Part shown: positions 36,591-49,568 of the stretch, one piece after another
How the letters are laid out: every line of letters begins with the position of its first letter
Numbering within the stretch: the first letter of the stretch is position 1
NCBI RefSeq assembly: GCF_003286085.1
Contig: NW_020825288.1
Location: 16,802,001 to 16,866,000 of the forward strand
Length of the DNA: 64,000 nt
Direction of reading: 5' to 3'
Origin: Drosophila persimilis
Lineage: Eukaryota; Arthropoda; Insecta; Diptera; Drosophilidae
The notes under the pieces: generated by a model
Told to the model about the DNA's origin: nothing
Seen by the model: only the letters and a program-made list of their open reading frames with translations
Database searches by the model: none
Program-made: the position numbers and the translations under genes

Positions 36591-38044
36591 GCAGGCGATG
36601 CAACAATTGATTGTTGCATTTAAGTTTTAAAACCACATAATGAATTTATCTACACGTGGTCTGTGGCCCGGCCAATGTTCCCAGGACTTGCTTAATATAT
36701 GTGAAATCCTCATGGTACATGTGAAAAATCCATAACTTAATTATAAGGTCGAAACAATAAGACCTAAATTTGCAACAATAGCCGTAAATGATGGCTTTTG
36801 TGCTGCCGCTGCTGCTGTTGCTGCTGCGGCACAACCGAAATGAAAAGTCAGGAGTGAGAGAGCATAGAACAGAGGAAGCCCGGCAGGACATTTAGACATT
36901 TAGTGCTATGAGCAGGCCTAGAGATATGTATGGCTATGCCCTGAGTATTTCCTGAATTTCCAAATGTAAAACATAAATTAAGTTAAATTGGCCATGCACA
37001 TTGTTGTTGCTTACTGCCTGAACATTACACAACAAACTAAAAAGAAGGGATATGTGTGAAAGATAAGACTTATTGGTACCCTCGATGTATGTGAAGAAGA
37101 GGAGAATCTTAAGGCTATGATTTTTGGCCTTTGTAGGCAAGCAAAGCTGGACTCGCGCACACCTTCCCCCCAACGGAGGGAAAGGATAAAAGGTGAAAGA
37201 GCTAACAGTTGAAAGGGCTAAAATATCAATGAGTAATAGTATAAGTGTTTCCACACTCTGATCTTTGATTGGACACGCAAATACCGGTTCCTAAGTATAC
37301 TCCCAAAAGATTAAGGGCTCTCTATGATCCCTCTTCACTTCAGATACCATTGCCCTTCTTTTCGTTATGTTACATACCTTCCAAGCCACACATCATACCT
37401 TCCGGAAATCCACTTTACACCAAAAATACGTTGCATGCTTTTTAGGCTGACACTTCATTTTTATATCCACATAAAAATTGTTGATGGAAAATGTTTTTAT
37501 TTTTAAACAAAAGCGCCAACAAAAAAACACAGCGAAAAAATAACAACTTTGGTTGATTATTTTGATGAGCGAATCGCGCATAAGCACAGAACAGTGAACA
37601 TGGTTACCACACACACACTCACACTCCCGCAATGTAGCAAACGCATGCCAACACAGACACAATCGCATATATGGAATAGGCGGCACATGTCAATGACTTG
37701 AATGGGGGCACAAGCCATAGGCTGGCGCTGGCTAGGTTTCGCTGTTTTGGGCCATGGGTTGGTAGCCAAATTGGCATATTTGCCATAGAAGCAAAGAGCA
37801 ATTCATTCATTTGCCGCAGACAAACAATCTCAGCTGAAACCAAAAATGATAGTAGTTTTCGATCGCCGAAGTCCTCGATGCCCTTGCCAAAAAACCAATC
37901 AAGACTCTCGTGAAACGAGAGACTACTTTGATTTGGATCAACCAAAGCATGCTGTCTTAAAAAGGTCCCATGAATAGCCAGAAAATTATAAACTGAAGGA
38001 TTAATTTTCACATAACTTGGCAAACATCGATTTATAATCGTTGG

Positions 38045-38068
38045 ACCCCTCGAAAAGGGTATAATAAG
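38045..38068 (+). repeat. Short hairpin with GGGTATAATAAG tail, copy 2
   Basis: ACCC (38045-38048) can pair with GGGT (38057-38060), followed by ATAATAAG, giving the same 12-mer as at 34082-34093. The stem is only four base pairs. Confidence 0.35.
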
Positions 38069-38427
38069 CAAACACACACCAAACAGAGGCACAGATACAG
38101 ATAAATACGCATATGAATGCGCGTATTACCGAATATTTAAAGGAGCCCTGAGAGCATGATAGAGAGAGGCCGTTGAGAGGGCAGGGGGAGCAGTGAAAGT
38201 GAGGGGGTGGAGCGTTGCCAGCGACGACGCCAATGCCACAAACAGCGACATATTTTCAAATCAGTGCAAAATGGTAACTTCCGCTCGTTAAGCAAGTGAA
38301 AAATTAACTCTCGGCTGTAATTTGCTTATGGACGGAAGGGAATCGGCATGTGAAAGGGGGGCGTGGGGATGGGAATGAATGACTATGCCACTGGTTGGGG
38401 GGGAAAGAATGGGTATTGGTGGACTGG

Positions 38428-38475
38428 GAGGACGAGGGCGAGGGCGAGGGCGAGGACAAAGACGAGGGCGGTTCG
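38428..38475. repeat. GAGGGC hexamer array
   Basis: About seven GAGGGC or GAGGAC units with one AAAGAC interruption. Confidence 0.8.
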
Positions 38476-39725
38476 AGCTGACAATGATGCGGCTTATGTG
38501 GTGGCGTCGTTGGCGACGGCGGCAACAACAATAATTCGAGTAACGCTGGCGCCATAGTGCGCGTCTGGGCAGTAAATAAAAATAATTGCCTTCTGCTTCA
38601 CTTCGTTGTCCTTTTCGGCTCTGTGTGTGCTTGTATCTGTGTGTATGTGTGTGGGATGCGTGTGTGCGAGTCATAAAAGCGTCTACATTATGAAGAAGCG
38701 GCTTAAAACTCACGCATGTCCGCAGTAGTTGTAGTGGTATTCCCACAACCCCCAAGACTGGAGCTGGAGCAGTGGATAGCAGGGGCCCCTGAACTTCGTT
38801 TTTGTATTCGTTTGCCTTTCTGTAATAAATGATTACTCTTGTGCCGCTTGTGCCACTTCCTTCTTTTTTTTTTCGTTGGTTCATTGTTCGTTTGTGTGTC
38901 AAATGGCACACAATGAATGCCTCACAGTCCAGTCGATTTTCACTGTTAAATGAAACACGTGCCAAGGAAGCAATTTCTGTGCAATCTATGACACAGACGG
39001 CCCTGCGCCTTCGGCTCTTTGGTCACTTTGGCACATTTAAAACGCCACGAGGCTCGAATGGATGGCTCATGGACCATCCATGGATGGGTCCTCGCACACA
39101 CTCACCGTTTGAGCTCAGCCCGGTTTCGGTCAGGCTCTCCGCACATTCAATTTGGTTCGGCAGTTTCCGGGTTTTTTTTCCTGCACTGGCCATCGCAACG
39201 AGCGGTGGCCGTTCGAATGCTGCAGGTCTGTTGGCCCAGAGTCGAAGCCACGGCCAGGTCAGAGGGGCTTAGGCCAAACAATTCGAGGCCGGAGTCAACG
39301 CCATATCAGCGGAAGTTAATGTTTGCCTGAGCTCAGCCCTAGCCCTGAGCATTGATTTCGATTGCTACGACTGCTGCTGTTGTACCTCCATGGGGCATGG
39401 AAATGAAAGAAGTCCACTTTTTTCGAGGACAGGAGCGGCAGCCCACTCAATTCTAAGTCTTCAATTAGATCCACGCCAAACAATGCGGCGGCAAAAATTT
39501 CCTTTTTTGCTTTATTTTATTTTTGGCCAATTTTTCAAGTGTATTTTTTTGTTGTTGCTGGGCAGCAAAATTTATGCAAGTTCTTGGCACGCTTTACCAA
39601 GAATTCTCATTATTTTCTCAAGATTATGATTTCATAAAAATTATGTGCAGAGCAACCGCCCAACAGACTCTGAATTCCCCGGACTCTCGGACTAGACTCG
39701 GCTTTCAAAATGACCCTCGGACATG

Positions 39726-39751
39726 CACACACACACACACACACACACACA
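39726..39751. repeat. (CA)13 microsatellite
   Basis: Uninterrupted CA dinucleotides. Confidence 0.9.
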
Positions 39752-42700
39752 TAGACCCACGAGCAAATAAACACACACACGCATACATATAGAGAGACAC
39801 AGAGGGGGAAAGAGAGAGTGAGAGAGTTCTAAAGTTTTTCTATAAAATGGAAATATTAATTTCCGAGCAAGAAATTTGTTATTTCCGCGACGCCTGCGCC
39901 AATAAGAGTGTGGATGGGAGAGGGGGGCGGATGTTAAAATTTTAATACGATAATAAATGACCAAAGGAGGTGGAGGTCCTGCAATACTGCAACACTCCCT
40001 TTGCCCCATCCCTAAAGACCTGCATGTACTTAAAATTTGAGTAATAAATTTGTATGTTGTGCTGCAACTTTTCAGAACCCTGAAAAGTAGGCAACGAAAA
40101 GTTTTCACAACAAAATTTAACTCCAAGCGGAAATGGAATGACACTAGCCCACGCATACAGGAACGTTTACACTTTAAGTGCAATCTGAAGGATGAACATC
40201 ATTAAATGGATCTGCAGAAACGCATAATTGCTTAAGGCTCTCGCACTCTCTCTGTCTGGTTCTGGGTCCAAGACTGCTTACCATAAGTGTGAATTCATTT
40301 GGTTAATTAGAGCAGGATTGCTGGATTACAATGCACAGGGCAGAGCCAAGAGCCCAGAGTGCAGAGCCCAGAGCCCAGAGCCCTGACCGAGGTCAGGTGG
40401 TGCCTTGTGCAAGTGGGTAGGAGTCTGTGGTGGTTCAGATAGATTCAGAGACAGTCTCCATGAACGAACAGCTTCAAATGGATTGCGGTGAGTGCCACTT
40501 CTCGGTTGCGTCTTGAATGGAAACCCTGTACCACTGCAGGTTGCCATGATTTCGCTTGGGGTGTGATACTTAGCATTCACTAATGAAGCTGCCTGGATAC
40601 CGTGTCAAAATCATTAAACCTGACTCAAACCCCAACTTTTCCTAATGTGACAACAAGTGCGTGACAAACTGCAAAACAACAAAACAGCAACGATTTTTCA
40701 CAACTCAATTGTAAATATTTTGAACATTATGCAACAAGAGCAGGCAAACGTTAAAGAGAAGGGGGAGAGCAGGTGAAATTGAATGTTTTTGTTGTGTGCG
40801 GCCAGGTACTGGGAAAACTTTATGGCCACAAACACAAATTACAACTACAACATTCAGCAACAATGGCAAAAACAACAAGAACAACACAAAGTTGTGCCAT
40901 GCAAACAAGCCAGGTGGACCGGTCCGGCAACTGGGCAGCAGCTCAGCAAACGACGGTGCTCGGAAAACAGTCGCAGCAGGACACGGAGTACACGGTGGAT
41001 GCCGGAAAGTGCTAGAAAAGTGCGCTGATTTACATGTTCGCCGGCCATGGACTCTCACGGCCACTAAATTAGAAGTTACTCTGATGCTGATTTCAAGCCG
41101 GCGAGTGGTGTAGCGGCAGAGTGGTAGTGCAGAGTAGAGAGTGGGGAGTGAGGAGTGAGGAGTGGAGAGTGTGGCTGGTGGCTTCCATTTTATCTCAATT
41201 AAAAGTTGTCCTTCAGCATGTCAGCGCCGCAGCAAGCAACAGGGGGCGGAAAAGGTGGAAGAGGAGCCACGCTGTTGGCCACTTGAAAGTTTATGCCTTA
41301 TGAGCCGCAAATGGCCACAGGGCACGAACAGGAGAACGGACACGCTAAGGGACGATGTCTCTCTCTCCTGCTCATAATAAAGACACACGGACAAGGCAGC
41401 AGGGACATGGACAGGAGCTGTAGCAGGACTAGAATCTGGGAGCAGGACCCACAGCCGTAGCTAACTAAGCCGCCTGCAGAGCCCTGCAGACAAAAAAAGC
41501 TGCTGAGTCAACAGGAGCCAACTCCTGACTTGACTGGCTGCCTGGTAGCCTGTCTGCCTGGCTGCCTGGATGGCCTCTGGGGTGTTTGCGGCTGCCGGCG
41601 GCACTGGCGCTCGTCATTAGCATCTATAGCAGCGGGAGGATCCGAGAAACACCTACGCGTTTGTCTGCGGTTCTGCACTCGCTGTGGCCAAGGTGCAGGG
41701 ACCAAGCCAACCGCAGCCGCAGCACCGCCAGCACCGCCAGACTCTGTGCTGCAGAATCAGACCCGTGTCCGTGCCTTCGGCGGGACTAGCAGTAACAATA
41801 AAACCGAATATGCGCGGGTGTTTGTGTGTGTGTGGCGCGGTGGTTACCACAGTAAATCCCAAAAAAGTATGCTACAAAAACTGCACAAACTTAATTCAGT
41901 TTGTTTTGGGAATTTCTTGTCCGGTGCTTTTTTTTGCGAATATTTTTTCTAACTCATTTCGCATGCAAATAAAATCGCTATGAATTATTTATGCGTGCGT
42001 CTGGCTGTGTGTGCGGTTTGGCTGGTATTTGAAATAATAATTTTTTATGTAAACCTTCGTTCATGTACAAATTTTAATTTCTGTCCAAGCGAATTATGTG
42101 CAAACAATCATAAGCCTGGCGCTTTGCATCGGACACCGACGGCATCGGGTAGTTGAGTCTCAATAGTGCGCAAAAAGTGCGGAGGGAATGACGCAAAAGA
42201 TATTGTTGCACAAACCACAATATTCTATATTCTCGTAGATTATAATATTTTAATTAAAATCAAAGCCTACATACATATATAGTTGTATTTTATATCAATA
42301 TGCCATGCCTTATGCAATCAAATTGAGCCAATAAACATGCAAATTGAAGTTTTATTTGGTATTACTAATGCGGAATGCTTGCACAACCCAAAATCAGATC
42401 ATATAATGCTCTCTGCTCTATGACCACTAGCAGTATTATGATTTCCATCTGCACTTACATGCGGTTTCCCAACTGTGACTTCCAGTCAGAGATTGCTTAT
42501 TCATGTATTGCATTATTCAGAGCTCTCATTAGGTCGGATTTCTCTCTCACTCTCTCTCTGATATATTTCATATTAACGGCATGTTTAAAATGTTGCAGGC
42601 TACCCTCTGGCGAAACTCAAAATGTCTAACGGCAGAACAAACATCAAAACAGGCAATCAGCCCGCCTGCCACTCAGTCAGACAGCCAAACTGCCAGACTG

Positions 42701-44154
42701 TCCAAAGGGACGGCAACGGGTACCTGCAAAAAATGAGCCGCGTCGCTTTGTAATCATTTTTGTGGGGCTGCGTGATGTATTACACTGGCATATGATTGTT
42801 CATTTTTGGGAATTTACACATGTTTACATGACCGTGCCCAAACCATCTACCCACCTCCCACCTCCCTCCAAAACACACACACACATACAAAACATATGCA
42901 AAACTGCTGACGATGATGCCGCCCCACCCCACCATCGACATGTACTGCTCAGCCGCGAGTGGAGTCGCTTGTTTTGTGATGATAAAGCATTATACATTTT
43001 CTGGTCGTATTATATTTGTCACCAGGCACCACGCTCGCACCTTAAATCCCGGTAATTTTGTTAAAATATTGTTCAGCTTTTGCAGCAGCAGCGGCACTAC
43101 CCCCCGGCGGCAGTCCGTTGAGCCACGAATATGTTTGTTGATTTGCGGCTAAGCCGCTAAATGGTGCACGGCATTGTCGTCGTCAGCTTTGACGTGCTTT
43201 AAGATTTATTTCCATGCAGTCCATGACTACATGAAGGGGTCGACAAAGGGCTGTTACCAGCAAAGGGCAAGGGTCCACGTTTTTATACTCTTTCCAGGGG
43301 ATTACTATGAATCCAAAAGTATCCCAGCTCGAGTCACTATATTAAAAGGCTGCAATAAGAGCAATCCTTCTGCAAGGTATTTAAGTCCTCGTTTCCCCAC
43401 TTACCCTTTTCCTACCTCTTCTGCTATGTTTGATGCAAGTCGTGAAGGTCCTTTAACTGGGGTTGGCCTTAAGCCTCCCACTAGCTCTCTCATTTACCAA
43501 CATTTTCCCCTTTCCAACTTGTTTGCCCATTGTCGTTGCTTTCACTTTGTGACCGCTCAGAATATTCGCTGTAGAAATTAAATGAAAGGATATTATGATT
43601 TTGTAAATGCATTTGCATCGCATTCAAAAGGGAAGGAAAGCTCTCTGCATAATTACGGAGAAGTTTTTAAAGCAAAAGCACAGTAGACTGAACTTTAAAC
43701 TGTTGGAAAACACTTTCGCTGCTTGATTAACTTGAAACTTCGCCTAATCCTTAGAGTATCTAAACTTCATCTATGAAATCCGGAGGGGTTTCATTTTGCC
43801 GAAGAAAAGGGGTATGGCTTCTGGTTAGGGTTTGGGCCATGTTTTAGTTGCAAGGTCAGCACGTTTTCCGCACGGCTTGTCTGTCCATTAACATGATTAA
43901 AAACTGCTTAAGCTATTTTTAAAGCATTCGTTTTAGGCGCACAGATGACAATTTCACTGAGCAAAAGATAAATTTGGTTTACGTGCAACGATTTTCGCTG
44001 TGGCACCCGCTACATTTCGCAATTTACGAGGGGCACGGCACGCAGGAAAAACATTCCATGAAGAAAGACAATGTCTTCGGGTGTTGGGCCGCGTAGAAAT
44101 TCTCACATCAGGACAAAGCCGCTTAATCCTTTTAGTGTTAAACGCGGGCCAAGT

Positions 44155-44196
44155 GGCAACCGGCAAACGGCAACCGGCAACCGGCAACCGGCAACT
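44155..44196. repeat. 7-bp tandem repeat GGCAACC, about six units
   Basis: Nearly perfect heptamers (one GGCAAAC variant, final GGCAACT). The 7-bp period cycles through all frames and gives artefactual Thr-Gly-Asn-Arg-Gln repeats. Confidence 0.85.
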
Positions 44197-46699
44197 GCCA
44201 AGCGAAAGAAGACAAGAGGCAAGACAACTTTCGCTTTGGGGAAACTCTCAGAGTAGTACGAGTCCGTGTACGAGGAGAGTATTTCTTTAAAGTGAGACAC
44301 AGCATGTGATGATGTGATGGGGAGCGGGGGTGGGTATGGGTATGGGGAGGCATGGACTTTGCGCTTTACACGCGTGTAATGTGCAAAAACGGCGTTTAAT
44401 GCCTCACTAATCCCTCAACAACAATGCTGCCAATTTACGCAAGTGGCGCCTCAGCTCTACAACTTGCCACTGGCGCTGGCGTGGCCTCTCTGGGCCTGTG
44501 GCACTGGAAGTGGCAGCTTTGCTTTGCTCGTAGCCGGAGCAACTTGCCGCATAAGTGTAATGAATGGGGACGTAAGAGTAAGAGCGCACAAGCCTGGCAA
44601 AGTAGTAAAGCATCAATTTATTTAAGTGGATTCCAGCAATGCGTATATCCTTCGTTTGAGTACATTTTCTTTTCCGCCATTAGTTTAGCATTAGTTGGAA
44701 ATTTTACAATATAACAGGAGTATCCATTTTCATACATTTTCTAGCACAATTTCTGCCATGGCATTCCACTCTGGAAACTGCTGCAAATGTTAAAATTGAC
44801 CAACATTTTGTCTTTCAATTAACGGAAGCGCAGGCATTTCCCTCCCACTCAACGGTATCGAATGGATCGGCCAGCAACAATTGATGTCGCTATCATTCCC
44901 CATTGCCATACTCTCCACACTTCTGATAAATCTCCCCACACACGGGCAGAGGGGGCCTCGCACTCATATCATGTGCAGCGTGTAGCGTGGTGCACCCTTA
45001 TACCCTCTAAATCATTTAGTTAAAATGAAGCGTTGATTGCCGTGAAGCTGTGCGTGAAAATGCATCAAACTTTGTTTTTGTCTGACCGCCTGCCCATTGT
45101 CAGTGCTTGTGTGTGGGTGGGCCTGTTGTTTGTTATACAGGGTATAAGAACACCACAAAGTGTATACTGTGCTTGGCAAACTGTATGTAACAGATTTTCA
45201 GACTTTAAAGAAAATAAATAGGCATATCTGTCTGTATTTAAAGCTGCATTTTATAAGACATGCAGAAAACTCGAAAAATTTGGCAAGAATATTAAAAATA
45301 AAGATCTAATCTTAATATGTTTTTGCTGTATACATTATTGTATGAATATACGATCTGCCGATCCATCCAAGTTTGTTGCGAACGTAAGCGCATATCTGTT
45401 ATCTAAAGGACTACGAATATTAGAGCTGACGATGTATGGCTCTGTGATATACTCGTTTATATTTATAGACATTATAGATATTGTGGATACAAGTAAGAAA
45501 ACAAGTTCCCTATAATCTATATGTACATAGCTTATACATAAAACTTATCCCTTTTACAGGTTATGGCCTAGTCGTATCATTATCTAACCACCTTTAGGTT
45601 GTTTTTGCTCTAGTGCATTGCGTTGTATTGCGCATATAAATTGCATTTTTAACAAACAAAATTTTTGGTATTGGTATTGCTTTGGCATGCAGCATGCAGC
45701 CTGTTTCCTTCTCTTTCTCTTTTTTCAACAGCAGCGCTTCTGTTGTAGAATTTTTCTGAAAGAGTGGCAGGGGGACCGGCGAGTGTGTTTTAATTGATTT
45801 GCCGCATTTTTGTTCTAAATGGCCAAATGTTGTTCCCACATTACGCATACGCCGTGTGCGCGTGAGCGTGCGTGTGTGTGTGCGTGGTATTTCGATGTTA
45901 TTTCGCTAACGCTTCTTTTTCGCTAGCTGGATCGTTCACTCTTTCGCTCTTTCGTTTTTGTTTCAGCCTCGGAAGTCTATCAAAACAAAATTAATTTGCA
46001 GGCATTGGCTGGTATTTGTTTTTTGGGGGTTCGAGTGGAGTGGAAGTGGAGTGGGGATTGCAAAACTCGTGCGAAAATTGAAACGAAACACTTGAGTGCC
46101 AGAGCACTTCACACAGATACAGACACCGACGCGCATACAGACATAGGCACACACACGAACGGAGGTGGTACGCAGGACAAGGACATGGCGGAGTGTATTG
46201 GTGTTGGGGGCTGGTTGGAGATTTTGGGGTGCAGGGAAAGTTCAGGCCAAAAACTTTGTGAAACCACTTGAAAAGTTATTTACATTTTAAGTTGTTGAGG
46301 TTCACACGACGTCAAGTTGTGTTGTGTCCTTGTGATGTGGAAAATATCTGTAGGCAGGTAGGTAGGCGATACAAAAAGGAGCTGCTGAATGTGTGTGTGT
46401 GTGCGGTCGCCGGTGTCAAATCTGTGGACCACAGAGGCTTACATAGAAAATCTATTAAATTGCGGTGCCAGGAAGGGAGTCCCTGATGCTGTTGCTGCTG
46501 GCTGCTTGCTGTCACTCCCTCCCCCTCTTTCTAATGCTGCTACTCCTGTTCCTGCGGATGCTGAGGCTCCTTCTACTACTCCTCCTGCTGCCCCTCTTGC
46601 TGGTCGCTGGCAAAGTTTGCAACATAAAACAAACATTGGCGAGATATTCCATCCAGCAGTGCAGATCCCGAGCTCCCGAACGCAGGAGCAGCACCGCGC

Positions 46700-46727
46700 A
46701 AGTCTTGACTGACGACGTCGCACTCGA
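46700..46727 (+). repeat. 28-bp motif, copy 1 of a dispersed pair
   Basis: Matches 51224-51251 at 24 of 28 positions with no gap. The last 11 bases, GTCGCACTCGA, are identical. Both copies are preceded by an AGCAG within about 15 bp. Confidence 0.45.
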
Positions 46728-48850
46728 CGCTCTCAATGGCTGACTAAACTTTTGAATAAAGGCAGACAGTTGGCCCGGAGAAGGGGACCAGGTCCAAGAC
46801 TGCAGCTTCAGCTCCAGCTCGAGCTCCAGCTGGAGTTCGGAGTTGCAGCTGGTCTGCTGTCGCTGCTGCGGCTGCCGTTGCTGCTGCCGCCGCTGGCTCT
46901 GTTGGCAATGCAGTTCAGCCGGAAAACATAAAAAACTACTTGATTCTTCCTGCTGGAGTGCCAAAAGTAAGCACAGCAGCGCCACATAATAAATAAAGCA
47001 GACGGCACGGCACAGCAGGGGCCAAGGCACTAGCAGCAGGAAATATGGCACTTAAAGTGCTTTAAATAACATTAGAAAGTTCTGCTGTTCACTTTCTGTC
47101 TGTATGTGTGTGTGCGATACGATACCTACCAGTGCGTACGTATATGAGGAGATCCTGTCTGGATGTCTCCCCAGTCTCCCCCCGCCCCATCCCCATCCCC
47201 ATCATTGTCGACTTTGTCAGTCTGTTTGACTTGTGCGAAAATCTTTCAAGTTGTGACAATCTCAGGCAAAGGCAAAGGCAATGCCAAGGCAGGGCATTGC
47301 ATTTGTTAAAGTTGTTCATTTGCAAGGCAGTTGACAGACGGACAGAACAGACAGGAACGGAGACAGCAACTAAGGAGCTGCCTGTTCCCTTATTGTTTGT
47401 CTTGTTGCTACAACGCATATGACACTCGCCACGCCCCCACCGACACACACAGCACTCCAGCAAACGCCCATAAATAAAACATTTCACTTTGTTTTGTCGA
47501 CTGCCTCTTAGCCTAAACAAACACAGAGAACAGAAGAGCCAAGCATCCCTGGAAGAAGAAGCATCCTCAGATCCAGCCTCAGCCTCAGCATCAGGCATCA
47601 GGCATCAGCATCCTCCTTCCTGTGACACACTTTGATTTGACTTTAATGCACAATAACATTTTATACGGCACTGGAACTGCCTTTGGCTGTTTGTCTCGTG
47701 TCTCCTGCTGAAAAATGCACAAAAGCCGGAGCCAAATTGATGATGGAATGACGTTGGAATGCACTTCTCGAGTGCCACGGGGAAACCTCATGAATGTGCC
47801 TTTGTTGGCGCCGCCTCATGTTCATGTCTCTGTGCGTGGGGCCACAGGCCATTAATCATTATTCAAATCTGAGCCGAAACATATCCTAATGGAAATGGAT
47901 ACGCATTTAAAAGCCAATTAGAAGAAAATTGCACAGCTTTGTGGTTTCTGCCTTTGAGTCGAATCAGAAGCCACAACAAAGTCATTAAATAACGAAAATC
48001 CAAAAGGTAAGGGGTAAAGTTATGTCTGGAATTTGTTTCAAAATATATTTGGGTGTTAGCAATGAAATGCACTTTAAATCAGCAGAAGATTTACAGCATG
48101 AGTTGAACCATTCATGAACCCCCATTCTTTCTTCTACAGTTGGAATGAAATGCTTTCTGGCTCTCTGAAAGAACTGCCTTTCTATTCCTAACATAATGAA
48201 CTACATAATTAGTTGAATGCAAACTTTTTTACGCTGACTGACAACTTTATGGAGCAGTGGCCCGTCCACGAACCTAATGCAAATTTCAGCCGCTCATTCT
48301 GTCTCAATTTTTTTTGCGGGTGTGGACTCGGAAAACTTTGCTTAATTGGCAAAGAAACGAAAAAAAAAAAAAAACGAAAGCGAAGGGAGACTGCAGAATG
48401 CAAAATGCAAAATGCCTTCAGTTTTCATAATCTGCTAGCCGCGAACATGTTTAACTCCTGCACAATGTCAGCGGGCCTGTCGCCGCCTTGGTCTTGGTCT
48501 TGGGTTTTGGGTTTGGGCCCTGTCTCGACTTTGGCTTGGCTACATTTCAGGGCACAGAAGCGAAGAAGAAGCCCTCGACAAGTCGCAGAACTGAGAACTG
48601 GCGAACTCTGTGGAAAGTTTTCGGTTGCAGAGTGCTCTCAAACAATTTTTGAAATGCGCCTGGAAATTTGTTGACAGTTTGAGGTCGTTAACTTTCGGTC
48701 GCATTAGAGGTGTGCGGTGGTGTGCGGCGGGCGGCGGGGGCGCCCACCAGTTAAATATTGAAAACGCGCACCGCACCCCAAGTTATTCAATAAATGTCAG
48801 CCGGGAAGCGATGTCTGCAACTTGTCAGGTAGATTTTTGGGGGCGCCGCA

Positions 48851-48878
48851 TCGCCTCTCGCCTCTCGCCTCTCGCCTT
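48851..48878. repeat. 7-bp tandem repeat TCGCCTC, four units
   Basis: Three perfect TCGCCTC heptamers and a final TCGCCTT. Confidence 0.85.
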
Positions 48879-49493
48879 AGCTTCAGAGATTGGCCAAATT
48901 ATTGCCATGGGCACGCGCCTGTCTGTCTGCAACTTCACGCACAATCCTCACGATTTTGCTGCCGCCCTCTACTATAGGGAGTTGCTTTTTCTTTTCTCTA
49001 TTTTTCGGTGGTTTTTCGCGGGTTCGTGAAAGCGAAATCCGCTGTGTATGTGACCTTCGCTCTCTCTCTGTGGCTAAGCAAATTAATGCTGGTGCATGCA
49101 AAATTTAAACTTAATTAAACTTTCCCGCGGTGCAAGTGCATGTGCATGTGTGTGTGTGTGGATTCCGCTTTTGTGTGGCTCTGGAAGTGCAGTGGAAGAG
49201 CAAGCGCGAATTCAATTTTAATTATGAACTTAAATCGAAAAACTTTGCATTTACATGATGCCCGACCCTGGGCTCGAGTCGGTGTTCTGTGTCTGTGTCT
49301 GTGTCTGTGGCAGGATCCTGTCTGATGTCTGCGCCAACTACCGCTTTGACTGCTGCACAGGCCCATTGAAACAGACACTCGCTGCATTCAGAGCATTCAC
49401 TGCGGCGCTGCTGCCACTGCTGCCCCTGCGTTTATTTATGCAAATTTTCGGGTTGTTGCACTTGCGGCGACTCTCCAACGCGCTGTGGCTAGA

Positions 49494-49568
49494 GAGAGAG
49501 ATAGAGCGAGAGAGAGATAGAGGGAGAGTTCTAGCCGAGAGCTAATTAAATGTGGCCCAAAAAGCCAT
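49494..49568. promoter_or_regulatory. GA-rich cluster with a Pho-type core (speculative)
   Basis: Two identical copies of GAGAGAGATAGAG lie at 49494-49506 and 49510-49522, 16 bp apart. They are followed by GGGAGAG and, 40 bp on, by GCCAT (49564-49568), the core bound by Pleiohomeotic. GAGAG is the known target type of GAGA factor and CLAMP. A regulatory role is inferred from motifs only. Confidence 0.25.

Larger units (their letters stand above)
36591..46699. other. Gene-free block continued
   Basis: It contains a GAGGGC array (38428-38475), a CA array (39726-39751), AGAGCCC text (40341-40383), GGAGTGA text (41136-41170) and a heptamer array (44155-44196). It also has an AT-rich patch at 45180-45600. 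Open frames are mostly under 160 codons and overlap. The 225-codon minus frame at 38288-38965 is built on the GAGGGC array and GT-rich text. No exon was recognised. Confidence 0.5.

Noticed and set aside
38288-38965. 225-codon minus-strand frame
   Set aside because: Built on the GAGGGC array (Arg-Pro repeats) and GT-rich microsatellite text, with an overlapping plus-strand frame.
41103-41130. tRNA-like A-box text (GTGGTGTAGCGGCAGAGTGG)
   Set aside because: No B-box (GGTTCGANTCC) or cloverleaf arms at the required distance.
46512-47051. 179-codon minus-strand frame starting with a hydrophobic, signal-like segment and a Gln-rich middle
   Set aside because: The Gln and Leu/Glu runs come from CTG and CAGCTC low-complexity DNA. 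A leucine-rich frame overlaps it on the plus strand, and no splice or family evidence was found.
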